From Exiguobacterium sp. s122 (GTDB lineage Bacteria > Bacillota > Bacilli > Exiguobacteriales > Exiguobacteriaceae), in the NCBI RefSeq assembly GCF_018618475.1, contig NZ_JACSMD010000002.1:62001-126000 (forward strand): a stretch of 64,000 nt of DNA. Reading direction: 5' to 3'. The position numbers and the translations under genes were made by a program. Shown piece by piece: positions 8,033 through 16,133 of the stretch (positions within the stretch are counted from its first letter, which is position 1; each line of letters begins with the position of its first letter). Below the pieces are notes generated by a model. It was not told where the DNA came from and made no database searches. It saw nothing but the letters and a program-made list of their open reading frames with translations.

Positions 8033-9598
8033 TTACACATTCAATAAACTAAACGCTCGGCCAATCAGTTCGTCTCGTGACGAGGATGTGCCTCGTAACT
8101 GTTGAAGCCGTTCAATCAGGGCCTCTTTTAACGTCTCAGACTCGACGAGCTCGAGACACTCGATTTGAAGGAGCCATGCGTCTGAATGGTCTTCGAGAAT
8201 GGTTGGGACGAGTTCATCGATGGATGCGCCTTGTTCGCGCAAGTTACGGACGCGGTTAAACATCGGATCATCATTCGTCCAGACTCGCGCGTCCCGTTCC
8301 ACGATGACCGGCTTCTCAATAAGGACAAGTTCCTCAACGTCGGTTCCCGGGAAGACCGATGGGAGGGAGTCTTGAAGAATTTCAAGTGTCGCCAGTTCAA
8401 TCCGACGTCCTGCCATCTCGATGATCACGTCTTCGAGGCGCAGCTGTTCTGAGGTCTCTTCAACGACTTTCCCATCCAGCTCAATCCCTGCCGTCGCCCA
8501 CACGTCTTGAAGCGGGCCGTCAAGGACGAGCAAGCCATGGTTTTCCAAATTCGAGCGTTGTCCTTGTTCGACTTTGATACACTCGTTCCATTGGATGAGC
8601 GCATGCCCCTCATGTTGCGTCATGTGGCGGACTATGCCGACCCGGTCAGAACCGTCTTCGAGACGTACGGTCGCTTGGCTGCCTGAGGCAAGTGCTTTTT
8701 CGATTGAGGCGATGCCGCCCTGATGAACGGCCATTCGACGTTCGAGCTCATCGAGCGCATCTGTGAGCGCATCAAAGTCCGGGATGACGAACAGTTCGCG
8801 TTGCATGTTCGTGACGTCTTGCTTCGTCTCGAGTGCGAGTTCGAGGTCGAACGGATGCTTCGTGACGGCATCGGTCAAACAGTGTCGACTTTCCCCTACC
8901 GAAGATAAGAGGCCTGCGCCGTAGATGAGCGGGTTGTCGACGTCACCGATCAAGCCGAACTCGACTGTCCACCAAAAGATGCGGGCAACTTGTTGCGCCT
9001 CGGAGAACCCGGTCACTTTCGCTTTCGCCGCATGGACCGCCGCTTCGGCCGCTGCAATCTCTTCTTCCGTCGAGTTGGCGTTCTCTTTCACGACAGTCAA
9101 TCGTTTCAATGCGGCGAACGATGCATGTTCTTCCCGGTTCATAAACGCCTTGGCTCCGAGCTGACCGAACCGTTTGACGATATTTGAAAAATCAGGATCC
9201 ATCAGCATCGGGGCGTGGCCTGCCGCTTCGTGAATGATATCCGGTGCCGGACTGTATAAAATGTTTTCCACTTTCCGAATATCGGTCGCGACCGGGAGCA
9301 TTCCATTCCCTTGGAAGTCGAAGAAAGCGACGCCAGGGATGAGCCCGTCGACGGCGACGGTCGACCATCCTGCCGAACGCATCTCTTCGGTCATCGCTTC
9401 GACGTTCGGTAGTCGTTCCGGTCCCATTCCGGTCTTCTTCAATCCTTCAATGTAAAAGGGATGAGCCTTCCCTTCGAGCGTATGCAAGTTAAGGCGTAAG
9501 ACGAACCGCCACACGGCGTGATCCGTCGGTGTGTATTCATCGTAGAACTGAGGCGAGATATGTGGCGCCAAGTGGCGTGGGATCGATTGTGTCAACAT
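8033..9598 (-). CDS. phhA: Aromatic amino acid hydroxylase (phenylalanine 4-monooxygenase family)
   Basis: This enzyme uses tetrahydropterin, non-haem iron and O2 to hydroxylate an aromatic amino acid, most likely Phe to Tyr. Iron ligands are visible: His123 and His128 in PDIIHEAAGHAP, and Glu213 in FWWTVEFGLIGD. The catalytic half ends near residue 280. The remaining 240 residues are an extra acidic C-terminal region absent from the short (about 270-residue) proteobacterial enzymes; longer forms are known in Bacilli. The SD is GGAGGAATC just upstream. It is preceded by a complete T-box leader, so its expression should follow tRNA charging; a tyrosine specifier would make it a tyrosine-supply enzyme. 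Confidence 0.88.
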   Translation of the reverse strand: MLTQSIPRHLAPHISPQFYDEYTPTDHAVWRFVLRLNLHTLEGKAHPFYIEGLKKTGMGPERLPNVEAMTEEMRSAGWSTVAVDGLIPGVAFFDFQGNGMLPVATDIRKVENILYSPAPDIIHEAAGHAPMLMDPDFSNIVKRFGQLGAKAFMNREEHASFAALKRLTVVKENANSTEEEIAAAEAAVHAAKAKVTGFSEAQQVARIFWWTVEFGLIGDVDNPLIYGAGLLSSVGESRHCLTDAVTKHPFDLELALETKQDVTNMQRELFVIPDFDALTDALDELERRMAVHQGGIASIEKALASGSQATVRLEDGSDRVGIVRHMTQHEGHALIQWNECIKVEQGQRSNLENHGLLVLDGPLQDVWATAGIELDGKVVEETSEQLRLEDVIIEMAGRRIELATLEILQDSLPSVFPGTDVEELVLIEKPVIVERDARVWTNDDPMFNRVRNLREQGASIDELVPTILEDHSDAWLLQIECLELVESETLKEALIERLQQLRGTSSSRDELIGRAFSLLNV

Positions 9599-9628
9599 GA
9601 TGATTCCTCCTTTTGTGTATGAAACGTC

Positions 9629-9840
9629 AAAAAGTCCCTATCGATTTACTCGATAGGGACGACGGTTGCCGCGGTACCACCCTGATTACTAGACAGACGT
9701 CTAGTCGCTTCATTCCGATAACGGGGGACCGCTCAATCATTGAGAGCTCGCAAACTGTAATTCGATTCATCTTTTGGGCGTGTTCGCAGCACCACACGCT
9801 CTCTGGGCCAGGGAAGATGTCTCTACTTCGGTTTGGTCAG
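9629..9840 (-). promoter_or_regulatory. T-box leader riboswitch (probable Tyr specifier)
   Basis: The minus strand holds the T-box signature AGGGTGGTACCGCG (9683-9670), the antiterminator partner in CCGTCCCT, and a perfect 11-bp terminator (9634-9644 with 9650-9660) followed by five T. Stem I is visible further 5': an AGTAGAGA S-turn, the stem CATCTT/AAGATG, an AGAGAG segment, and a specifier loop reading GAATTACAG above a CAAAC/GTTTG base stem. The codon best placed as specifier is TAC (Tyr, 9759-9757). TTA (Leu) is the alternative register. Uncharged tRNA would stabilise the antiterminator and switch on the hydroxylase. Confidence 0.92.
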
Positions 9841-9879
9841 CACTTTTACTGTTATACAGTTATGCTTTTATGCAAATAT

Positions 9880-9897
9880 GCTTTTAAGCATTAAAGC
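9880..9897. promoter_or_regulatory. Palindromic operator upstream of the phhA T-box
   Basis: The 18-bp near-palindrome GCTTTTAAGCATTAAAGC has arms GCTTT/AAAGC around 8 nt. A second partial copy (GCTTTTATGC) starts at 9864. A 16/18 identical site stands before the NhaC gene (22444-22461). On the minus strand it lies just upstream of a candidate -10 (TATAAC, 9856-9851), where an activator or repressor could act. Confidence 0.55.
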
Positions 9898-9941
9898 ATC
9901 TCGTTGGTAGTAACAATAACAGACCTCTTTTCAGACGTCAA

Positions 9942-9971
9942 CAAAAAAAACAGTTCGCCCATGCGAACTGT
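9942..9971 (-). terminator. Terminator of ung
   Basis: 9-bp stem (9950-9958 with 9963-9971), then an eight-base T-run on the minus strand. The stem begins at the last base of the stop codon. Confidence 0.85.
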
Positions 9972-10648
9972 CATAAACACCAATCGATTTTCTCGCGTCC
10001 CCACTCGCGCAGCTTTGCGTTCACTTGTGAAAATGGTTTTGAGCCAAAGAAACCACGATGAGCGGATAGCGGACTTGGGTGAACAGACGTCAAAATCAAA
10101 TGTTGCTCGCCAATGAGCGCTTGTTTTTTCTTCGCATCATTGCCCCACAAAATAAAGACGATCGGTTCTTCTCGCTGCCCGAGCTCGCGAATAATCGTAT
10201 CCGTGAACGTCTCCCACCCCTGCCGCCGGTGAGAGCCGGCTTTGCCTGCTTCGACGGTGAGCGCTGTATTGAGCAACAAGACGCCTTGACGTGCCCACTT
10301 CTCAAGGTTCCCACTCTTCGGAGGAGGACAACCGATGTCATCGGTCAACTCTTGAAAAATGTTTCGAAGCGACGGTGGGAAGCGTACACCGTCCTGCACA
10401 GAAAAGCTTAACCCGTGTGCTTGATTCGGGCCGTGATATGGATCTTGTCCGAGAATGACACAATTGACGTCTTTGAACTTCGTATAGACGAAGGCGTTCC
10501 AAATATCTTGGCGTGCCGGATAAACGGTCGATGACGTATACGCGTCATCGACGAACGCTTTCAAGTCAGTGAAATAAGGCTGTTTCATTTCCGTTTCAAT
10601 GATGTCGCTCCAATCCCCAAGCAAACGATTTGATAATTGTTCTCCCAT
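9971..10648 (-). CDS. ung: Uracil-DNA glycosylase (family 1)
   Basis: This 225-residue protein removes uracil from DNA to start base-excision repair. It carries the family-1 water-activating motif GQDPYHG, the uracil-binding LLLNTALTV stretch and the leucine/minor-groove loop HPSPLSAHRGF. The frame runs on to 10696, but the ATG at 10648 follows a GGGGAGAAGAG SD and gives the usual family length. It is monocistronic with its own terminator. Confidence 0.96.
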   Translation of the reverse strand: MGEQLSNRLLGDWSDIIETEMKQPYFTDLKAFVDDAYTSSTVYPARQDIWNAFVYTKFKDVNCVILGQDPYHGPNQAHGLSFSVQDGVRFPPSLRNIFQELTDDIGCPPPKSGNLEKWARQGVLLLNTALTVEAGKAGSHRRQGWETFTDTIIRELGQREEPIVFILWGNDAKKKQALIGEQHLILTSVHPSPLSAHRGFFGSKPFSQVNAKLREWGREKIDWCL

Positions 10649-10729
10649 TCTCTTCTCCCCTTTCCGTCTTATCATACCCGAATCCATCGCACACAAAAAG
10701 GCGAGCCCATATGGACTCGCCTCCGTTCA

Positions 10730-11365
10730 TTATACCGTTACCGCGCCGGCAACTTCTTTCGCAAGCGCTTCAGCTTTCGCTTTCGCGTCCGCTACGATTT
10801 CTTCGATCTTGTCTGGGAATTGGTTCATACCTTCAACAGCAACTGTCGTCACGTCTGTGACACCGACAAACGCGAGCGCTTGACGGAGGTATGCGTCAGC
10901 AAAGTTGAGGTCTGTGCCTGTGTAGACACCGCCTGTACCTTGAATGTGGATCGCTTGTTTGTTTTCGAGAAGGCCGACTGGACCTTGCTCTGTGTAACGG
11001 AACGTTTTACCTGCAGTCAACACGCTGTCGAGGAACATTTTCATCCGAGCTGGGAAGAAGAAGTTCCACATTGGCGTTGCGAAAACGTAGATGTCAGCTT
11101 CCATGAACGTTTCAAGCATACCGTTCATTGTCGCCACTTTTTTCGCTTCTACGTCAGTGAGCGCTTCGCCTGAAGCGAATTTGCCCCATGCGCTAAGGAC
11201 GTCGCCGTCGATTTCTTGAACGTCTACATCGTAGAGCTCGATCGCTTCGATGTCGAGTGATGCGTTCTCTTCTTTGAGTGTCGTCATGAACGCTTCAGCG
11301 ACTTGCTTGCTGTATGACAATTCAGTTGGTTTCGGGTTTGCAGATACGTATAATACCTTTTTCAT
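10730..11365 (-). CDS. azoR: FMN-dependent NADH-azoreductase
   Basis: This 211-residue flavodoxin-fold quinone/azo reductase starts MKKVLYVSANPKPTELSYSK, with the FMN-phosphate Ser/Thr loop near residues 9-19, and has the TPMWNFFFPARMK and GTGGVYTG flavin-contact segments. The family performs two-electron reduction of quinones and azo dyes with NADH, which avoids semiquinone radicals. A MarR repressor gene lies directly upstream on the same strand, and its promoter carries an inverted repeat shared with two other loci here, so it is probably induced by quinone-like electrophiles. Confidence 0.93.
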   Translation of the reverse strand: MKKVLYVSANPKPTELSYSKQVAEAFMTTLKEENASLDIEAIELYDVDVQEIDGDVLSAWGKFASGEALTDVEAKKVATMNGMLETFMEADIYVFATPMWNFFFPARMKMFLDSVLTAGKTFRYTEQGPVGLLENKQAIHIQGTGGVYTGTDLNFADAYLRQALAFVGVTDVTTVAVEGMNQFPDKIEEIVADAKAKAEALAKEVAGAVTV

Positions 11366-11415
11366 GAATGGGTTCCTCCATAAGCGTAATCTCTATTTTT
11401 GTAACAACAGTTTGT

Positions 11416-11444
11416 ACTATACCAGCTGTATATCTCATCGTCAA
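11416..11444 (-). promoter_or_regulatory. azoR promoter with overlapping operator
   Basis: TTGACG (11444-11439), 17-nt spacer, TATAGT (11421-11416). The inverted repeat TATAC-N5-GTATA (11418-11432) overlaps the spacer and -10, so a bound repressor would block RNA polymerase. Confidence 0.75.
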
Positions 11445-11491
11445 TTATTTTGATTTCAAGATAAAAACAACTGAAAAAAACACAGCAGGAC

Positions 11492-11923
11492 TTATTTGCC
11501 TGCCGCGTTGTAGCCGACGCGCTTCAACAATTCGATGAGCGTTTCGGTCTCGGTCTCACTGAGCGGACCATAAATGTCTTTAAAGATTTCGATATGCTCG
11601 GGATAGACGGTGTCCATCAAACGTTTGCCGTCTTCAGTCAGTGAAGCATACGTCACACGTCGATCAGACGGACAAGCCACGCGTTCAATTAAACCGCGTT
11701 TCTCTAACTTGTCGATCACGTACGTGACGCTTCCGCTCGTGATCAAAATTTGATCACCGATTTGTTGTAGCGGTGTATCTCCTCGTTTATACAACACCGA
11801 CAGCACACCGAACTCTGTTGAATTCAATTGGTGGCGTCTTAAATCATCTTTCACACGGTCACTGATTGCGTCCATCGTCCGTGCTAAGACGATCCACGCC
11901 TTTAACTCAAGGGATTCAATCAT
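11492..11923 (-). CDS. MarR-family repressor, MhqR-like
   Basis: This 143-residue winged-helix protein has the MarR recognition region (SGSVTYVIDKLEKRGLIERVACPSDRR) and flanking dimerisation helices. The start MIESLELKAWIVLART and the CPSDRRVTYA wing resemble MhqR of Bacillus, which controls quinone-inducible azoreductases and dioxygenases. There is one Cys in the wing region. An SD (GAGGTGA) precedes the ATG. An operator-like repeat stands before its own gene (11951-11965) and in the azoR promoter, which fits autoregulation plus control of azoR. Calling it MhqR is an inference from similarity by eye. Confidence 0.85.
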   Translation of the reverse strand: MIESLELKAWIVLARTMDAISDRVKDDLRRHQLNSTEFGVLSVLYKRGDTPLQQIGDQILITSGSVTYVIDKLEKRGLIERVACPSDRRVTYASLTEDGKRLMDTVYPEHIEIFKDIYGPLSETETETLIELLKRVGYNAAGK

Positions 11924-11950
11924 GTCGGTTTCACCTCAATTCGTTCTTCA

Positions 11951-11965
11951 TATATCTCTAGTATA
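11951..11965 (-). promoter_or_regulatory. Operator and extended -10 of the marR gene
   Basis: TATAT-N5-GTATA differs in one arm base from the azoR site. On the minus strand the extended -10 TGCTATACT overlaps it; no good -35 is seen, as expected for an extended -10 promoter. Confidence 0.5.
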
Positions 11966-12082
11966 GCAGGACATGAGCAGTATACGGGGAGGAAAACGCT
12001 TCGTCAAGAAACTTCTTCATTGTCCGCGTTCCATGAAACGTTTAGAATGGAGGTATTGTGATTTTTAGAAAGGATGGACGGT

Positions 12083-12457
12083 ATGCGTGACTATTACGAA
12101 ATTTCATTGACGATCAAACAGGATTATTTGAGTTCGGTCATCGAGCTGTTGAATCGGGAAGGCATCGCCCCGGATTATGCGCTCCAAAAAGAAGGTGCGG
12201 TCTTTTTACTATTCAATCACTTGCCTTGGTCAAACGTTACGCGTGAACCACATGCGGTTGAACGCTTTTTGCTCACGCTTCCGCGCACGGACTACTTGTT
12301 CGTCAAGACAAAACGTAAATCACCCGTCCCTGACCATGAACCGGTCGCCTGCATGGGGGCGTTTGTTTCCCCATTTCATGAGCATTTGAAAATCGAGCTT
12401 GCCGTCGATGAGTCGGATGCGAGCCATCTCGATATGTCGGCGTTTCGCCATTATTAA
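12083..12457 (+). CDS. Hypothetical protein, 124 residues
   Basis: I do not recognise this soluble protein. It has no signal peptide or membrane segment and reads as a mixed alpha/beta domain with hydrophobic strands (EISLTIK, GAVFLLFNH, HLKIELAVDE). The frame is open from ATG 12074, but that start overlaps the SD (AAAGG, 12069-12073); ATG 12083 has normal spacing. It is flanked by its own terminator and probably transcribed alone. Confidence 0.7.
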   Translation: MRDYYEISLTIKQDYLSSVIELLNREGIAPDYALQKEGAVFLLFNHLPWSNVTREPHAVERFLLTLPRTDYLFVKTKRKSPVPDHEPVACMGAFVSPFHEHLKIELAVDESDASHLDMSAFRHY

Positions 12458-12458
12458 G

Positions 12459-12480
12459 CAACGGGAAACCGTTGTTTTTT
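12459..12480 (+). terminator. Intrinsic terminator
   Basis: CAACGG-GAAA-CCGTTG hairpin with a stable tetraloop, followed by TTTTTT. Confidence 0.85.
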
Positions 12481-12546
12481 CATGACTAGCTTTTCCGACA
12501 GACGGGAATATAGCACAGTATCCAAACGTAAAAGGGGAATGTCTGA

Positions 12547-13434
12547 ATGGAATCTGTCATGTTGATCGTCAACCCGTCATCTGGAAAAGAGTTGGGGAAA
12601 GAACACGCACCGCACGCTGAAGCGGTGTTGAAGGCAAGATACGGGAACGTGGACGTCCGCTTCACAGAGAAAGCGGAGGATGCCACGCATTTTGCTCGCG
12701 AAGCCGCGCAACGAGGTTATCGCGCCGTCATCGCCATGGGAGGAGACGGCACGTTAAACGAGACAGTCACTGGACTCGCCGAAGCGCCACATCGCCCCGA
12801 TTTCGGGATTATTCCGCTCGGTACAGTGAACGATTTGGCTCGCGCCCTCGGTGTGCCAAGCGACCCAGAAGAAGCGATCGAAGCCCTTAAGACGGCTGAA
12901 CCGACTCCGATGGATATCGGGAAATATGAAAACGGCTATTTCATGAACGTCATCGCCATCGGTTTGATTGCTGAAGCGGTCGATGAAGTGAGTGTCGAGG
13001 AAAAGACGAAGTGGGGGCCGTTTGCTTATTTGATTGAAGGCGTGAAAGCGTTCCGCGAACATAGTCCGTATTCGCTCTCTGTCCAAGCGGACGAGAAGAC
13101 GTTCGACGGAGACGCTTACCTCGTCGTCATCGCGCTCACGAACTCGGTAGGGGGCTTCGAAAACTTCGAGCCTGATGCCGAAGTAAATGACGGTTTGCTC
13201 CATGTCTATCTGTTTGAAAGCCTCGGCTTTAAAGACGCGATTCAACTGGCTCCGGCTCTCTTCACTGGCAAGTTGAAAGAGACGGATAGCGTCACGTCAT
13301 TCAAGACGAAACGGGTCCATGTGGACTCGCCAGAATCACTTCCTGTCAACGCAGACGGTGACACCGGAGGCACACTTCCGCTCACGTTCGAAGTGTTACC
13401 GAGCCATTTGAACGTTTTAAAACCGTTAGCGTGA
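12547..13434 (+). CDS. Diacylglycerol kinase-family lipid kinase
   Basis: This 295-residue DAGK-catalytic-domain protein has the nucleotide-binding GGDGTLNE motif (about residues 75-82), the PLGTVNDLARAL segment, and a C-terminal beta-sandwich ending NADGDTGGTLPL. The family phosphorylates lipids such as diacylglycerol (DgkB) or is related to YegS/BmrU; which lipid is used here cannot be read. It stands alone after a terminator. A GNAT gene follows 66 nt later and could be transcribed with it. Confidence 0.88.
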   Translation: MESVMLIVNPSSGKELGKEHAPHAEAVLKARYGNVDVRFTEKAEDATHFAREAAQRGYRAVIAMGGDGTLNETVTGLAEAPHRPDFGIIPLGTVNDLARALGVPSDPEEAIEALKTAEPTPMDIGKYENGYFMNVIAIGLIAEAVDEVSVEEKTKWGPFAYLIEGVKAFREHSPYSLSVQADEKTFDGDAYLVVIALTNSVGGFENFEPDAEVNDGLLHVYLFESLGFKDAIQLAPALFTGKLKETDSVTSFKTKRVHVDSPESLPVNADGDTGGTLPLTFEVLPSHLNVLKPLA

Positions 13435-13500
13435 AGACAGGAATTTTCTGTCCTTTCTTGAAAAAGAAAAAGGATAGAGTACGAGAAAGGAGTGGATGAG

Positions 13501-14025
13501 ATGACGATCTCGCTCGTTCCTTTAAAGGAATCGTCACAGGATATCGTCGAGACGTTTAACCGCTGGAATAATGATCCCAACATCGTTCATTTGATTCGCC
13601 CGGCCCGTTCGGAAGAAGAACTTACCGTCGAACAAAACTTGACGGTCGAAGCGCTAGAAGAACGACTTCAGACACACGATATCTTTTTGATTTACGCTGA
13701 CGACCAGCTCGTCGGGGAAGTAAATGTGATGTATGACGCCGCCCATCTATATCGCCAAGAGCCGGGGAGCGCCTGGCTCGGTCTCGTCATCGGCGAGACC
13801 GTCGGGCGCGGTAAAGGTGTCGGGACCCATGCACTCACACTCCTCGAACAACGGCTTCGGGCACAAGGGACGCCGCGCATCGAACTTGGTGTGTTCGCCT
13901 TCAACGAGGCGGCCCGGCGCTTATATGAAAAACTCGACTACGTCGAGATTACCCGAATCAAAGGATTCACATTTTGGAACGGGACGTTTCATGACGATAT
14001 CCGGATGGAGAAACGATTGACATGA
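13501..14025 (+). CDS. GNAT-family N-acetyltransferase
   Basis: This 174-residue protein has the GNAT core: beta-strand FLIYADDQLVGEVNV, acetyl-CoA loop VGRGKGVGTHAL (motif A), and the C-terminal FAFNEAARRLYEKLDYVEI (motif B) typical of RimJ/RimL-like enzymes. ATG 13501 is chosen over GTG 13492 because the SD AAAGGAG ends at 13492. The substrate is unknown. It ends at a strong bidirectional terminator. Confidence 0.85.
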   Translation: MTISLVPLKESSQDIVETFNRWNNDPNIVHLIRPARSEEELTVEQNLTVEALEERLQTHDIFLIYADDQLVGEVNVMYDAAHLYRQEPGSAWLGLVIGETVGRGKGVGTHALTLLEQRLRAQGTPRIELGVFAFNEAARRLYEKLDYVEITRIKGFTFWNGTFHDDIRMEKRLT

Positions 14026-14027
14026 AA

Positions 14028-14055
14028 AAGACCTCCTTCGCATGAAGGAGGTCTT
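14028..14055. terminator. Bidirectional terminator
   Basis: Perfect 12-bp stem (14028-14039 with 14044-14055) with a GCAT loop between convergent genes; A-run on the left, weak T-run on the right. Confidence 0.75.
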
Positions 14056-14058
14056 CTG

Positions 14059-14694
14059 TCAGTTGTTCAAATTCTCGACTTCGACGACACGGAACCCTTT
14101 TTGCTCGAGCTTCGCGACAATCTTATCTTTTTGCGGCTCCTCGACATCTGGCGGCAACGTGATCAACACGCGACGAAGCACTTTGCTCTTCGCGTCAAGC
14201 GTCATCAAGCTTGCAATCGACGAGTATTTGCTGACAATTTTCGTAATCTTTTCAAGCGCACCGGCCTGTTCGCTGAGCGCAATCGTGACGACGTAACTGC
14301 CCGTATCACGGCTCCATGCTTCTTCGAGCATCCCGAGCATCTTCCCGTGCGGTAAAATGCCATAGAATTCATTGCTCTCGTCTTTCAATACCGCGATATA
14401 CGGCAACTCTTTGATCGAGAAGAATACTTTAAAGAATCCGTCCGACTCGTGGACATACTTTTGCGTGTTTTTAATGAGCGTCAAGACATTATCGTCTAAG
14501 CTCCCCTCGTTCATGCCATGACGATAAATGTGCATTTTGTAAATGTTACCGCGGAAAAACGTTCCCGTTTCATCGAGGACAGGGACGCAGCGATACCCTG
14601 TTTTCTCGAGCGTGTCGAGCGCTTCCCGTAATGTCGCCTTTTCACTGATGGTGACAACATCTTTTTTCGGAATGCATAAGCTGTGCACTAACAT
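14059..14694 (-). CDS. CBS-ACT protein, CbpA-like (cyclic di-AMP-binding)
   Basis: This 211-residue protein has two CBS motifs in the N-terminal part (about 1-140, including TISEKATLREALDTLEKTGYRCVPVLD and ELPYIAVLKDESNEFYGIL) and a C-terminal ACT domain (about 141-208, GSYVVTIALSEQAGALEKITKIVSKY). That layout and length match the Listeria c-di-AMP-binding protein CbpA. If so, it is a nucleotide-sensing regulator of metabolism, with no enzymatic residues expected. The assignment rests on domain order and size; ligand binding is inferred. Confidence 0.75.
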   Translation of the reverse strand: MLVHSLCIPKKDVVTISEKATLREALDTLEKTGYRCVPVLDETGTFFRGNIYKMHIYRHGMNEGSLDDNVLTLIKNTQKYVHESDGFFKVFFSIKELPYIAVLKDESNEFYGILPHGKMLGMLEEAWSRDTGSYVVTIALSEQAGALEKITKIVSKYSSIASLMTLDAKSKVLRRVLITLPPDVEEPQKDKIVAKLEQKGFRVVEVENLNN

Positions 14695-14816
14695 GCGATT
14701 TTCCTCCTACCCAATTGAAAGTGGTCTACACCCTATTCATTACTATTCCCCAAATATGATTGAAATCCTCCCCTCGTTTTTCGGAAAGTTCGCCCGCTGT
14801 TTTCTAGTCATTGGAT

Positions 14817-14845
14817 TTGTCGTAACGCTAAAAAGTCGTTATAGT
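14817..14845 (+). promoter_or_regulatory. Sigma-A promoter of pdxK
   Basis: TTGTCG (14817-14822), 17-nt spacer, TATAGT (14840-14845), 37 nt before the start codon. Confidence 0.7.
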
Positions 14846-14881
14846 GAAACTATCCAAACAGACAAAGGGGATTGAACGACT

Positions 14882-15706
14882 ATGACGATGAAAAAAGCTT
14901 TAACAATCGCCGGTTCGGACACGAGTGGCGGTGCAGGGATTCAAGCGGATTTGAAGACGATGGAAGAGCTCGGTGTGTATGGCATGACGGCGCTCACGGT
15001 CATCGTGGCCCAAGACCCACACAACGCCTGGCACCATGAAGTGTTCCCGATTGACACAACGTTGATTGAGAAGCAAATCGACACCGTCCTCGCTGGCATC
15101 GGTGTCGACGCGGTCAAGACAGGGATGTTGCCAACGCCTGAGATTATCGAACTCGCTTCACGTAAAATCAAAGAGTACGGCATCAATAACGCAGTCGTCG
15201 ACCCGGTCATGGCATGTAAAGGTGCCGATGAGATTTTGAACCCCGACGTCGCTGTCGCCATGCGCGAACACCTCGTCCCGGTCGCAAAAATCATCACACC
15301 GAACTTGTTCGAGGCACGCATGCTCGCCGGGCTAGACAAGACACCTTCGACGATGGAAGAAATCAAAGAAGCGGCGCGTTTGATTCACGAACTCGGCGCT
15401 GAGATTGTCATCGTCAAAGTCGGTGGCAAACTCGGGTTTGATACGGCGTTTGACGTACTCTATGACGGAACGGAATACCGTCTCCTCGAAAGCGAGAAGA
15501 TCGAGCCTGCCTTCACACACGGTGGTGGCTGTACGTTCTCGTCTGCGATTGCGGCGTCACTCGCAAACGGTCATTCCGTCGACGAAGCGATTGAGATCGG
15601 GAAAGCGTTCATCACGGAAGCGGTCCGTCACTCGTTCCGCCTGAATCAATATGTCGGGCCGACGAACCATACAGGCTACCGGAAAAAGCTAGCAACACAA
15701 TCATGA
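14882..15706 (+). CDS. pdxK: Pyridoxine/pyridoxal/pyridoxamine kinase
   Basis: This 274-residue ribokinase-fold enzyme phosphorylates B6 vitamers for PLP salvage. It looks like ThiD (AGSDTSGGAGIQADLKT near the start, VVDPVMACKGADEIL, THGGGCTFSSAIAA near residues 212-225). The GGGCTFSSA anion hole with Cys is the mark of the Bacillus PdxK subgroup of ThiD-like proteins. The start at 14882 has an AAAGGGG SD 11 nt upstream. It is followed at short distance by yojF, possibly as an operon, although a weak hairpin with no T-run lies between them. Confidence 0.88.
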   Translation: MTMKKALTIAGSDTSGGAGIQADLKTMEELGVYGMTALTVIVAQDPHNAWHHEVFPIDTTLIEKQIDTVLAGIGVDAVKTGMLPTPEIIELASRKIKEYGINNAVVDPVMACKGADEILNPDVAVAMREHLVPVAKIITPNLFEARMLAGLDKTPSTMEEIKEAARLIHELGAEIVIVKVGGKLGFDTAFDVLYDGTEYRLLESEKIEPAFTHGGGCTFSSAIAASLANGHSVDEAIEIGKAFITEAVRHSFRLNQYVGPTNHTGYRKKLATQS

Positions 15707-15761
15707 ACGGATGACCCGGGGCACACGCTTCGGGTCATCGTTTCCATTGGAGGAGAGAAGT

Positions 15762-16133
15762 GTGAACACGATTCAACCAGAAGTGATTCAAGCTTATTTG
15801 GACAAACACGTGGCGACGCCGCTCTATGCGCACGTCGAGACGACGAACGGCGCTTACGCCACTCATAACGACCCGGACTTCCATAATGCCGGCATGTTCA
15901 TTCGAAACGTCGTCATCGAATACAGTATCGGACAAATCAAAGGCCACGGCCCTTACCGTGTCGGATTGAAACTCGACCACGGTTGGCTTTATGTCGAAGG
16001 ATTGACCGACTTCGAGCTACACGGTGACCAATTGCTGCTCGCGGGACACGACCGTCTCGGCCGTCTCGCCTGTGCGCTGCATCTCGATCCAAAACCGCTC
16101 CCGCAAGGAGCCACGGAGGTGGAAGACCAATGA
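15762..16133 (+). CDS. yojF: YojF-family protein (DUF1806)
   Basis: This 123-residue soluble protein belongs to the family always found next to bshB2 in Bacilli. Visible features are the N-terminal VNTIQPEVIQAYLDKHV helix and the strand GLKLDHGWLYVEGLTDFELHGDQLLLAGHD. The start is GTG 15762, 7 nt after GGAGGAG; the frame upstream to 15711 is not used. It overlaps bshB2 by 4 nt, so the two are co-translated. Its biochemical role is unknown, but conserved pairing suggests a part in bacillithiol metabolism. Confidence 0.88.
   Translation: MNTIQPEVIQAYLDKHVATPLYAHVETTNGAYATHNDPDFHNAGMFIRNVVIEYSIGQIKGHGPYRVGLKLDHGWLYVEGLTDFELHGDQLLLAGHDRLGRLACALHLDPKPLPQGATEVEDQ

Noticed and set aside
10637-11173. 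Long plus-strand ORF opposite azoR and ung
   Set aside because: It runs antisense to well-supported genes, has no SD and reads as a composition shadow; the real azoR motifs lie on the other strand.
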